A stretch of DNA of 64,000 nucleotides. It comes from Punctularia strigosozonata HHB-11173 SS5. Lineage: Eukaryota > Basidiomycota > Agaricomycetes > Corticiales > Punctulariaceae. The notes under the pieces are model-generated. The model worked only from the letters and a program-made list of their open reading frames with translations, searched no databases and had not been told where the DNA came from. Position numbers and translations under genes: made by a program. This document shows, one piece after another, positions 53,434 to 63,491 of the stretch. The DNA lies in assembly GCF_000264995.1 (NCBI RefSeq), contig NW_006767438.1:1276973-1340972 (forward strand). The letters are read 5' to 3'. How positions within the stretch are numbered: the first letter of the stretch is position 1; the number at the start of each line of letters is the position of its first letter.

Positions 53434-55107
53434 TCAACTCACCCCGAGTACGCTGGATCTCACGGTGGTGGTGTTGTGGCTAAACCCGGTCGGGAACATG
53501 AGACTCATATTGGGTTCAAACGCGTAGTGCCTTATTTGGTCGCGCGCATTGAGGGTGGCCAGCAGAGAGTTGATGTACAGGCGGCCCATGATATGATAGA
53601 GTCCTAAGCGTACATCAGTCTCTGGATGGTGAGCCATGCTCTGAGAGGAGGATACCGATATAAAGGAGGGTGTTCGGGAGGACGAGTAGCTGTGTCATGG
53701 TCAGCGCCGGCAGACTCGCTCTGGTATATCAAGCTCACAGTGACCAGCGTGGCGATTGCGCACATGCTCGTTAATATTCCCGTGTTAAGGACGAATAGCA
53801 TCTAGCCCCCAGCTCGTTCTATCAAGGCTCTACAGGCGTCGGGATGATATAGTGAACTCACCAGTCTGTTTATCAAGGCCCTAGTGTTTCGGAGTGAACT
53901 ACGCTTCGTGCGGTACAATATCGTACACAACGATACAGCAATAAGGATATCGCTGGCCGCGGCAAGGATGACGATCATCGAAGACAGGACCTGCGAGAAA
54001 CGTGTTTATCTTGCATTCGATTTGTTAGTCAAGTAATCTCGCCTTGTGGGGTGCAAGGTCTGCCCAGACCTTTGCCCCTAGACTGCACAGTAACAATCAG
54101 TTTGATCCCGCTAGAGATGCCGTAACATACGCTATAGTGGCGTAACCTGAACTGACGGCTGCGAACAGTTAGGTCTGAATCACCATCGGGCAAGAAAACT
54201 GACCGAACTCGGCAACTATAAGAATGACCTTGAAGGACGCTTCACCTGGATCCGATATGAACACCAGAAACATCACGTACGTTGAGAACGGTCAAAGGAA
54301 TGTTCTTATTGCTGACTAAGTCGAGATATAAGCATCAATGCTTAGGTGGACATGGCAAAATCCTGACGTGTATAAATCCTGAAAGTGAAGAAACTAGTGC
54401 GATTTCAGAAGAGAGCGGGAAGCGGGTAGCTAACATGGCCATGACTGACCTCTTTACAAGCAACGCGGTGGCCCCGTTGAAGTAAAGTTCCACCTATCTC
54501 TCAGCGTTAGAAGTGACGGTTACTGAGCATTGGATGATCTCACGGTGTTTACTCTAGTGACATAATGACAAGTCAGGTCAGAGAGCTTTGCAGGAGAAAC
54601 AGCACATTGGGGGACATACGCAACGATTTGGTTCAGAATATCCAAGTTGTTGAAGTTCACCACCGTGTAAATGAACAGCGCCGCTACCGATATATTGAGG
54701 CATCAGCAAATAACACGTTCTCGTTGCATACACTGAGCGTACCGGTGATGAGAAATTGGTGAGCAGTGTCGGTCAGAAAGCTGGTAAGCACCTAGCATGC
54801 CGAATTCAGGATTGAAATAGAGAAAACTGTGAAGGGGAGGAACTAACAAGACCCTTGATGTACCATGGGTCTGATGGATAAGAAACGCAGTACAGCCAAG
54901 TCTGCACAACCGTGACTGTGAAGTGTGATTAACTTGCGCAGATTTGCAACGAACCTTCATACCTCCATAGAGCACGGAAGCCAGAATCACGCCGAAGAAG
55001 AGAGCACCGATGCTGTTGGAAGCGATATTCGAACAACACGTCTGATGGTACGGAAGATGCAACACTTACTTGCCCAACACAAGCGAAGCCTCTTCGGCAT
55101 TCATCAT
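53434..55107 (-). CDS. DUF6534 basidiomycete membrane protein
   Basis: A seven-helix protein family seen mainly in Agaricomycetes, of unknown function. Exon 1 (MMNAEEASLVLGN) joins by a 57-base intron to IGALFFGVILASVLYG, the first helix. Later exons give LFIYTVVNFNNLDILNQIVA, FNGATALLVKR, and a strongly typical block SSMIVILAAASDILIAVSLC, then RTKRSSLRNTRALINRL. The next exons give LFVLNTGILTSMCAIATLVT, LLVLPNTLLYIGILL and GRLYINSLLATLNARDQIRH, the conserved last helix. It ends with a Ser/Thr/Pro tail to a stop at 53434. The many very short exons are usual here. A few middle exons (about 54000-54600) were not fully resolved, so partial decay cannot be excluded. Confidence 0.75.
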
Positions 55108-55716
55108 CAATAAGACGTAGGCTTGACGGGCGAGAACGACGGTGGAGGGCAACCTCCGGCGTTATGTACGATCGAGATTGTATGGTTGAATTTCCCAGTC
55201 GCAAGCGTATTGAGGCCGTAGGGAGCAGATCGTTGAGAAGGTCGCTGAAGGTGGCCCCATTCCATCCGAGAGACGTAAAGCCGGTTTGACACCGTGGCTA
55301 CTCATGCGATGGCGGCACCCGACAGGCTGGGTGAAGGTTATGAGTATAATGACAATATATAAATTGTGCCGTTCACATGTGATCCAAGCCGTGGGTAGCT
55401 CGCTCGCAAGTCGATGCGGGCCGTGGGACGTCCTGGGCCCGATGTGAGTTTCCGTCCAAACAGACCGCTTCCTGCTCCTGCTACTTTGACTCACACAGAC
55501 CTACTCATAGAGACCCAAAGAAGCCATCTTAACGCGAGTAATTGAGCTCCATTCTATACATCCCGAGTACCAATCTCAACGGACTGCAACGGCATTCGCT
55601 AGGTCGGTAAATGCTCGGCCCCAGTACACAATCAAGGTTCCTCCCGGATCTGCGAATTGCGATCGATATGCAAGTTCGTAGATATGATCTGAGGTGCGTG
55701 GGCCGGCTGCTAGTCC
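55108..55716. other. Intergenic, no recognised gene
   Basis: Upstream region of the DUF6534 gene. I see nothing coding. Confidence 0.4.
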
Positions 55717-56068
55717 ATGAGTACTTCCACTGGTCAATCGAGGGAAATTGATACCTCAGGAGTTAACATGAATAAACGTTGTCGTCATATCAGAAACCTC
55801 AAAGCTCTTGAGTGGCTTGTGATCGGGGGCGAAAGCGAAGAGGCAAAGGCGCTACTGAAGATGCGACTGAATCGGTGTCAAGTTGTGGTGAGTATTCCGC
55901 AGTATAGCCCGCCCACGGCGGCACTCACATTCCTGATCTTTTAACTGGTAGCCGGTCCTGTTTTGGCTATTAGCAAGATCGCACCCCTTGGTGAGTTTTG
56001 TGAAAATCGTTGCCATGGAATCTACGATGATTCAGTGGTCGATCGCTTATTCAGTGCTGCGACGCTAA
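55717..56068 (+). CDS. Possible small two-exon gene, unknown
   Basis: Exon 1 (55717-55887) reads MSTSTGQSREIDTSGVNMNK, then LKALEWLVIGGESEEAKALL and KMRLNRCQVV. A 64-base intron (GTGAGT...TGGTAG, 55888-55951) joins in phase 0 to PVLFWLLARSHPLVSFVKIV and on to a TAA at 56066-56068. The total is 95 residues with a helical, acidic first half and a hydrophobic second half that could be one membrane helix. No family is recognised. A second possible donor inside exon 2 (TTGGTGAGT) leaves the 3' end open. It may equally be a gene fragment. Confidence 0.3.
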
Positions 56069-56843
56069 CAAGGCGGATGTCCCCTGTGCCCCTTTCTCTG
56101 CCTAGTCAACCCAGGACCTCGTCTTCCACCTGTACGCTCGTCGGACAGGTGTAGCCTCTAGTTCAATGACGCTTATGCCCTCCGAACTCCGATGGAACTC
56201 CACCGCAGTGCTTCTCGTTAACCATACCGCGGAGTGAATGATATGGAGATCTTCTGGGGCACCTTATCTCATGCAAAGAACTGACAACCGCAGACTGCAG
56301 GCTATCTAAGGTCTATTCAGGCAATGAAGTCAATATCGCTTGGAAGTACTGTGTCTTTTCTACGTACCAAGTGAAACGTCGCGAGCAATGCTCGCAGGTG
56401 GAAGCCGAGGAGTGAATTGGTGCGTGTTCATCCTGATCATTACGATTGTCTTGACGTGATTATATCAACGGATAGTAATCAGCAGGGTAGGTTCATTGTC
56501 TCTCGAAGAAGCCTCGCGGTGCATACCAGTTTAGACAAACTTGAGTACGATTACACGATCGTATCACGAAGACGAGGGTCCTTCCCATGAAACATGAGCG
56601 CGCACCACTCTCTCACCTCAAGAACCCCTGAGAGCGCGCAGCAGCGTGACACTGCAGGATCATACAGCTCGGGTGATAATATAGCCCTCGAGGGCGTCAG
56701 ACGGAAAAGGTGCATTGACCAATGCGCAAGCTGCTCGGAGGAGGGTGTACGAGGTTAGAATACTAGGGCACACCATTCGATAACGTTCAGACATGGCTTT
56801 GCCGTGTTTCTGTCTCTGTCGGGGGCACGCGTACGCCTGTTAT
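56069..56843. other. Intergenic, no recognised gene
   Basis: The 3' flank of the possible small gene and of SIN1. Only short frames occur. Confidence 0.4.
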
Positions 56844-59813
56844 TCATCCAACGTGCCTACTGCGCCGGGCGTTTTTGATAGTCCCGGATCTTTCAAGTGA
56901 TGCTCGTACACCTTTGATCGTCTCTGCAATCTCTCCTGGGGAACAAGGTCCTTTAGAAAGCGTACTACGTGCGAGAATGCACGAGCTCTGGCAACGTACT
57001 CGCAAGATCGGGGGACTCTGCTTCAAACTCAAATCGTTTCTTGCCATCGTCACGATGAACAACAAGTTTGAATGTTGAAGATGATTTGTTTGATTGTTGA
57101 CATGCGATGTCTTTCATGTGGTACGACATGGTCTTCCCGCTTTCGAATACGGCCTTTGCGCGCCCCGAAGAAGGCATAATCTAATCGTGTAACATGAGCC
57201 TAGGATCGAATGAACGAAAGTGATAAGGTCTCGAACGCACGTGGATGTAAGCACCATCAATGGCAAGAGTGCGTTCTTGTCTGCCCACGAGCATATTTGT
57301 TTTCTTGTATATTGTGTATTTCTGTTGTAAGCTCAGCTAACAAAACACATCCATGTACCACGAAGTCGTCGAACGAACCTTATACGCAGTAGTGAGGTCT
57401 ACTCCTGCCCCGAAGAGCTGCTGTTCAGGAATTTCGGACATGCGCTTGAAGATCGATGCTGTACATCAAATGCGAGGAGATGAGCATCTTTACACTCCCG
57501 TGATCGTAGAGCGTATTACCATTGGGGTCTGTTGTGCGTCCTGTCCTCTTCAGTTCATCGATGCCGAAGGAGGGAAGCATCGACTTCTTGACAAGGACTA
57601 GGTCAGAAGTACCTTGCAAACTGGCCACAGTCCTGTCAAGGGGTATGAGAATCTTCTTTTCCCCTTGCGCGATTAGTAAGGCAAATTCTTTCGGTTCCAA
57701 GTGACGTTTCCGGCAAATGAGCTCCAATGCTTCTTGGAGATACATTCCCGCAGAGCTACGCAATGAGTTAGTGTGGACATTGACCTTTAAGCGGCAACAA
57801 AGGCTTACACAGGTATTGTCGTGGAGACATGAACTGAATCGACGGCGTCTGCCACTCTTACGCGGAGGAACAATTGGGGTCCGTGCGCAGATGAGGGACC
57901 CAAGCTGGAGGATAGGCCAACCGAGCTCAGCGGCATAGAACCAGCAGAGATGCCAGATACAGATGCCGCAAGCGAGTGCTGGTTCGGAGTAAGGTTTGAG
58001 GTAGACGCGTCCGACCTCTTCTTCGCAGGGGCGAGCCGAGCAGTCGGGCGCTGTATCTTACTTTCCAGAATCTTGTTCTGCTGAACTATAATGTCGAAGG
58101 TAAGTTGTGAGCGTGTAAGCAATTGCAAGAAGAAATGGAAAGCATACTTTGTTGGGGAGATGCTTCTAGTACAGCATATGCGTCGAAATTGAACTTCGAA
58201 ATCTTTCCTGTGCGATCCGGGGCTTGATTTGGCAGTAAGAGTCGCGCCCTCGACAAGCCTCATGCTACTCACGAGGAAAATCTTCATCCACCTCGCCGTC
58301 TTCCTCAGCTATACGCATGATCCAGCCAACCGTACTCATTCTGACCTTCCACTTCTCCCCGTCCTCCCCATCACGATCTGCCCACCCCTCCATCCCGTTA
58401 TCCAATTTCGGCATCCACCCCTCCTCCCAGTAGTTCCACAGCGCGAAGCCAAGGACTTCTTCAACAGTAGCATCGCGTTTGACCATCAGTTCCATGGGCC
58501 GCGACGGTGACATAGACTTTGGGAAGAAAACCGTGATACTGGTGGCCTGGCTGGAGGTTTCACCTTTGCCAGACACTGCTCCGTATAGTTCCGAAAACGG
58601 ATTCGTGGTGGAGGAGGAGGATGCAAGCATGGCAGAGAGCGCTGACTTCCCGTGAACTGGGACAGGTGGTGGTCGCTGTTTAATGAACAGCTCTGAGTCG
58701 TCAATGGTGGAGCCGGTATGGAGCTGTGAAGTTGCCCTCGGGAAAGTTTTCGGCGGAAATACTTCGGCAACAGGGGAAAGTCGTGGACGATGTCGAGGAG
58801 GGTTGATGTGAGGAGAATGCTCCGGGGCAGAAGAAGTGGTGGAAGCGGCGTCCCATTCGCTTCCGGATGGTTCATTACGGTTGTTAAAATCGCTTGATTC
58901 AGAGGTCAGTACCAGTGGATTAGGAGTATCGAAAAATCTCGTACAGATCGAAATCATCCTCATCCAAATCATCTTCTGCCTCGGGTACATCTTCGGCGTC
59001 GAAATCACTCATCGCATCATCCGACTCATCCGATACGGGTTGAGCTCTCTCATCCTCGCTGGAGTCGCTTGAGCTGGACAAATCCGGGTTGAGGTCTCGA
59101 GCGGTGGCTGCAGGTACCCCCGTCCGACTGGTTAACGCACGCTGCCGAGCCATCATCCGCTGTCGTCTACGTGCTTCCATTTCCGCAGCACCCTTGAACT
59201 TCGGGACGAATACAGGATCTTTTGCGGGGGCATGCTCTGATACCGTCACGCCCACTGCAGCGAGAGGGGTAGCATCGGGAGTAGGCCCTTCCACCGCGAC
59301 ATGGATGGAAGCCACGGGCGAATGTTTGGATGCACCGCCTACAGACGAGCCATCATCGGAGCGAGTAGTAGGTGCGAGGTCGTCGCCTGCTAAGCCGCGA
59401 GAGATTCGTTTGACCGAACCTCTCCTTCCGGAGACCCTCATGCCCAATGCGCCGGAGCGAGTTGGGCCTAAGATCGTCTGAGTGTACTTCAGTCCCGTAG
59501 CCCCAGGGAACCCTGAAGGACGGATAGAGTGCGACGATGGATCTTCGCTGTCAGATGGTTCGGGGGAGGCCGTTGCGAGAATCTCAGGGAAGCGAGACGT
59601 GTCAGAAAGGCCTGCAGCCAAGATATGTTGATTTAGGGCATGATTGGTGGGGAATGACAAGATGCGCCTGGCATACGGGTCATCGACGTTGCGAAGATAG
59701 TTGAGCCTGATGTTGTGTATGAGAAAGCTGGGGATGTACGTGGTATGTCAACGTATTGCACAATGAACGACCAACATGACAAAGCCCCACTCGGTGTCAC
59801 TGATCAGGGACAT
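56844..59813 (-). CDS. SIN1: TORC2 subunit Sin1/Avo1 (CRIM, RBD-like and PH domains)
   Basis: Sin1 is a core TORC2 subunit that recruits AGC kinases such as Akt/Ypk to be phosphorylated. The start MSLISDTEWGFV joins by an intron to IFLIHNIRLNYLRNVDDPYA, the family N-terminus. The middle is disordered and acidic (DDAMSDFDAEDVPEAEDDLD). The CRIM domain holds TSITVFFPKSMSPSRPMELM, VKRDATVEEVLGFALWNYWE and MSTVGWIMRIAEEDGEVDED. A Ras-binding-like domain follows (LFLRVRVADAVDSVHVSTTI, YLQEALELICRKRHLEPKEF). The C-terminal PH domain is split over small exons: KYTIYKKTNMLVGRQERTLA, IDGAYIH, then IMPSSGRAKAVFESGKT and STFKLVVHRDDGKKRFEFEA. It ends with EIAETIKGVRASLERSG. All four expected regions are present, so this is a full-length Sin1. 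Confidence 0.93.
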
Positions 59814-59982
59814 CTTGTCTGGACAAAGAAGCGATCTCAAGAGGAGTACTAGGTCTCTTTCTGTGAGGTCGACTACACCACCAATTGTGCCCGATATCGG
59901 GTCTGCCTGGGTAGGGTAGATCGAGCCGTGGTTGAGTGCCAGGTGGCGCCGATGTCGGGTTGTAACGGAGTACTCCGTAGTT

Positions 59983-59985
59983 TAA
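59983..59985. repeat. Target-site duplication TAA (left) of the Harbinger element
   Basis: TAA directly before GGGCCTGTT, matching TAA at 63489-63491. PIF/Harbinger elements typically duplicate a 3-base TWA site. Confidence 0.8.
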
Positions 59986-60054
59986 GGGCCTGTTCGGTAG
60001 CAGGTCCAAACAGCGCTGAACGCCGTTCAGCGCTGAAAAGCTGATAATCGCGCA
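59986..60054 (+). repeat. Left terminal inverted repeat of Harbinger
   Basis: It starts GGGCCTGTTCGGTAGCAGGT and ends CTGATAATCGCGCA. It matches the right TIR at 49 of 52 aligned positions, with a 17-base insertion not found in the right TIR (one extra CAGCGCTGAA unit). Confidence 0.9.
60011..60035. repeat. Perfect palindrome in the left TIR
   Basis: CAGCGCTGAACG, one central C, then CGTTCAGCGCTG. The two 12-base arms are exact reverse complements. The right TIR has only a single, diverged half-site (CAGCACTGAA). Confidence 0.85.
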
Positions 60055-61139
60055 GTGCCACGTGCACACGTTACAGGCGTGGGAGTCACGCCCTGCGTCG
60101 TGATTCTGGTGGTTGTCGCGATCACTCTGTATCATACTTTCTATAACAATATGCCACCCGTACAAGACAATTATACAAACGAGGAGCAGAAGAGGCTCAT
60201 CTTGGTTGCTGCGGTGACTGCTGTCATCAATACCATCTGTGCTGCTGTTGCAACTCCACTTGTTGATCGTATTCCTTATCACACATCTGCTCTTTCTGGA
60301 TATGGATGGGTCTTGGAGCTCATCGATGGGCATCCTGACAGGATCAAGAATGAGCTTGGCATGCAGAAGCATGTTTTTCTTGGTCTGATTGCCGCACTTC
60401 AGATGGCAGGCCTTTCAGATTCACGTAATATCACCCTTCGGGAGAAGACAGCTATTTTCTTGTACATGTCTGTGACTGGACTCCGGATCCATCATGTTGC
60501 TGAGTGGTTTCAACACTCCAATGAAACTATATCCCAGTTAGTACTCAAGATCAGGTTGTTTATAACAACCACTAAATGTTCCTCCTAGGTACTATCGTGA
60601 AATTTGACCGCCCTCACTCCATTCCCCTTCTACAACACCTACGTCTATCTCCCAAGTCATGATGCCCCTGTTCCCAAGGCCATAAGAAGAAATCCAAAAT
60701 GGTTTCCCTACTTTAAGATTGTCCTTGGGGCTATTGATGGGACTCATGTGCGGTGCTGCCCGTCTCTGGAAGAGTGTGCACTAGCACGTGATCGCAAGGG
60801 CCAGGTTACACAAAACTGCCTTGCAGCATGCAGCTTGGACTTGCGGTTCTTATACATCCTTAGTGGATGGGATGGGGTTGCATCAGATGCACTCATGTTC
60901 AGTGATGCTCGCACCAGCAACTTTCCGATACCACCTGGGCGGCAGTACCTCGCAGATGCTGGATTTGGCACCTGTGATGCCCTTCTGGTCCCGTACAGAA
61001 ATGTCCATTATCACCTTGCAGAGTGGGGGTGTGCTGCAGTCAGGTGAGCTCTAGCTCAGCTTCAGTTCTTCAGTTACTGACGATCTGATAGACCGGAGAA
61101 CAGTCAGGAATTATACAATCTATGTCATGCCAGTGCTCG

Positions 61140-61141
61140 TA
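61140..61141. repeat. TA target-site duplication of the MITE (left)
   Basis: Matches TA at 61580-61581. Taking the MITE plus one TA out rejoins CGT-AAT-GTG in frame (Arg-Asn-Val). Confidence 0.75.
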
Positions 61142-61579
61142 AGGCTAAGCTCATGCACAATCCGGGAACATCACATGATTAGCATGACATTCCGGAAAAA
61201 GGCAATTTACGGCTGCTTGTTTGACGTGTCACCTCGTCGTCATCGTCGTTGCTCACTGTACACTCTCCGGGACTCCTGAGCCTTGTCTTTGATACTGCCA
61301 CCTACGGATTTCCCAATATCAACACCGAACTAGCTGTGAAATGAGAATTCGGACAAAGTCAGAGCGGTCTCATCGGGGAAATGCAATGCAGCTGCATCAT
61401 TGGAGGTGAAGCAATTCACTGTTTCTGTAGGCTGGTAGTCTAGTATAGTCGGATGTACGTTGGGTAGATTGAACGCAGCTCGTCGTCGCGGAGGGACAGT
61501 CATTTTTTCCAAATTAGGACTGTGACGGTGATGTGACGTAGCTCACGTGATGTTCTCGGATTGTGCATGAGCTTAGCCT
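61142..61579 (+). mobile_element. MITE-like element with TA target duplication, nested in Harbinger
   Basis: The terminal inverted repeats are about 36 bases with two mismatches: AGGCTAAGCTCATGCACAAT ... at 61142-61177 and its reverse complement at 61544-61579. The flanks are TA (61140-61141) and TA (61580-61581), the mark of Tc1/mariner-type insertion. There is no reading frame of note inside 438 bases, so it is non-autonomous. It lies three codons before the catalytic Glu codon (61590-61592) of the Harbinger transposase. Confidence 0.85.
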
Positions 61580-61976
61580 TAATGTGGTTGAACGTATATT
61601 TGGTATCCTCAAGCGTCAATTCTGGTATATTTTAACCGCTAGAAATAATGATATGCTGACTTTTTGTCTCAGGATACTGGACTGTCCTCCAGAGTTTGAC
61701 ATGAATATTCAAGCTCGAATACCTCCAGCACTTGCTGCCATTCACAACTTCATTCGTCAGCATGACCTTGGCGAACTCGGAGATTTTCATGATATTGTCA
61801 ACAATGTACCTGTCCATGATGACCTTGGCAAACTCGGTCATGGACCAGCAACACGGGCTGAATGCCTCCGTGTAACAGCAGATCGGGATGCAATTGCGGA
61901 AGCCATGTGGGTTGATTATCAAGCCTACACAAGACAGTACCACTATGGATAGCTACTTGCTATGTAGTACTGACTA

Positions 61977-63287
61977 TTAAAGAGAATTATTGAATGCTGT
62001 AGTTTGGGAAAGGAATGATATCTCGCTCAAGCGCCATTGCAACCACAGCTTGCGCAGTTCTCCATCAGTCAGACCGAGGTAAGTATCAGCATGCTTGACA
62101 TCATTAGTGAACAAGTCCACAAGCTCCATCTTCTCGAGTCCCGTGAGATGAGACTCGAGTTCTTGAAGCTTGTGAATAGGTGCATGTTTGCGATGCAGCG
62201 TAGCATGAACACCATGGATATGCCCTGACAGAGCAGCCGCAATGGTCTCACCAAATTCGCTGAGATTCGTGCCAAGGCCATTGATAGCTGACGAGACGGT
62301 GTCACGAGCTCACTTGGAGCTTGGCGTTGGGGCCGAGGTTGACTCCGCCCGATATTTCTTGTTCGACAACAAAACAGATGGTGCTATCGAACATGGTGTA
62401 CTGCTCCGGTCACTGGTTGCAGGTGTCATGCGAGGTGGAGCCTGAGGAAGCGGCCCAGCACCTGGATAAGACAGAGTGCAAGGTGGCAGGTCGACATAGG
62501 GCAAAGGCGAAGCACGGGGTGAAGGTATTGACTCCTATAGAACATGATGTCACTCTGGCAACACGTAAGACAAATGGTGTACCCAATTGTCTGGTGTTTT
62601 TGCCCTGTTTGGTGTATTTTCAACCTCTGGCTCTGCGACTGGTTCTTCCTCGTCATCGACCTTATCCTCCAATGAAGAAGGGACATCAGCAGATGCCATA
62701 GCCCCTGGGTGGAAGACATTTGCTCCACGGACACGAGTGGGCATAAGCGCAATCATATCCTCCCACCACTCCCAGCCCTTATTTCGGAAAGGACTAATCT
62801 TCGGCTGTTTCTGTTTATGGGCATTCAGATGCCATTGAGATATTTTCTGTATGGCATACCTTGCAATAGGCCCGCCATGGTGCATCTGATTCTGCAGTAA
62901 CGTGGGCGCCGGTGTGAGGATCAAAGGTGAACCCCGATAACTTGTCATTCAAGGTGTCACTGATGGCGTTGTATGTGTCCCTGAGCTGGAAAGACAAGTC
63001 AGAACGAGCAACAAACGGCACAAGCACATAAAACACACGGCCTGCCATTTGTTCTTGCATGACCTCGCTGACTTCTGTTTCCCCTTGGTACAAGTCGTGT
63101 TCAGGCTTGTAGCCAGCTCATCATAATGCTTCTCTTGAAAAAGCATGTTGTCGCCTGCCTTTTCACGGTTGTCTGAGACCTATTTGAGCAGCATCTGGAC
63201 ATCTGTATCGGTAAAGTGGACTCTGCCCGAAGACTCCTGGGACTGAGCAGGTGTTTTGGGACCTGGAGACTGCTTGCGACAAGCCAT
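61977..63287 (-). pseudogene. Harbinger Myb/SANT-like DNA-binding protein, with in-frame stop
   Basis: The start MACRKQSPGPKTPAQSQESS leads to the Myb/SANT-like region VHFTDTDVQMLLK. A TAG at 63180-63182 interrupts it, and the same frame then continues VSDNREKAGDNMLFQEKHYD, ELATSLN and ARSCKNKWQA. After an intron comes LRDTYNAISDTLNDKLSGFT, then PFRNKGWEWWEDMIALMPTR and VRGANVFHPG. The C-terminal region reads GLGTNLSEFGETIAAALSGH, LTGLEKMELVDLFTNDVKHA and DTYLGLTDGELRKLWLQWRL, as in the partner proteins of fungal Harbinger transposases. A frame change near 62850-62800 may be a second defect or an unseen intron. The protein normally guides transposase to the TIRs and to the nucleus; this copy is likely inactive. 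Confidence 0.75.
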
Positions 63288-63436
63288 AGAAGTGTTTTCT
63301 GCGTAATGACAGTGTAGTGGTAGATTGTTGCGAGCACGCAGGTCCGTAGGAGTCGAGCGACGACGAACGGCGCGTGCAAATACGCAACGCAGCATGTGAC
63401 TGATTGTGACGGTCACCAGAGGTCACATCGCCGTCA

Positions 63437-63488
63437 TGCGCGATTATCAGCTTTTCAGTGCTGTTTGGACCTGCTACCAAACAAGCCC
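63437..63488 (-). repeat. Right terminal inverted repeat of Harbinger
   Basis: The minus strand reads GGGCTTGTTTGGTAGCAGGT, CCAAACAGCACTGAAAAGC, TGATAATCGCGCA. It is the reverse complement of the left TIR without the 17-base insertion. Confidence 0.9.
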
Positions 63489-63491
63489 TAA
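63489..63491. repeat. Target-site duplication TAA (right) of the Harbinger element
   Basis: TAA directly after CAAGCCC, equal to the left copy at 59983-59985. Confidence 0.8.

Larger units (their letters stand above)
60151..61952 (+). pseudogene. Harbinger DDE transposase, frameshifted and split by a MITE
   Basis: The start MPPVQDNYTNEEQKR leads to a helical N-terminal region (RIKNELGMQKHVFLGLIAAL, GLRIHHVAEWFQHSNETISQ). An intron at about 60538-60587 follows. The DDE core has IVLGAIDGTHVRC (first Asp), YILSGWDGVASDALMF (second Asp) and VVERIFGILKRQFW (Glu). It ends AYTRQYHYG. Two defects are visible. After YYREI the frame shifts by one base near 60603, leaving a TGA. The 438-base element at 61142-61579 interrupts the codon before VVER. 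Removing that element with one TA restores NLCHASARNVVERIFG, the exact family consensus. Both were therefore probably late events in a once-intact gene. A short internal duplication (HDLGELG / DDLGKLG) lies near the end. Confidence 0.88.
59986..63488 (+). mobile_element. PIF/Harbinger DNA transposon, 3503 bases, with nested MITE
   Basis: The element is bounded by terminal inverted repeats that begin GGGCCTGTT and end ACAAGCCC, flanked by TAA on both sides. It carries the two genes expected of the superfamily in convergent order: a DDE transposase (plus strand) and a Myb/SANT-like DNA-binding protein (minus strand). Their stops are about 25 bases apart. Both genes carry defects. The transposase has a frameshift near 60603 and a 438-base insertion at 61142. 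The Myb-like gene has an in-frame stop at 63180-63182. The copy is therefore probably not autonomous now. It sits about 170 bases upstream of the SIN1 start codon, so it may affect that promoter. Confidence 0.9.

Noticed and set aside
59813-59986. Harbinger left end as part of a SIN1 exon
   Set aside because: The SIN1 start MSLISD is the family's conserved N-terminus, so the element lies upstream of the coding region.
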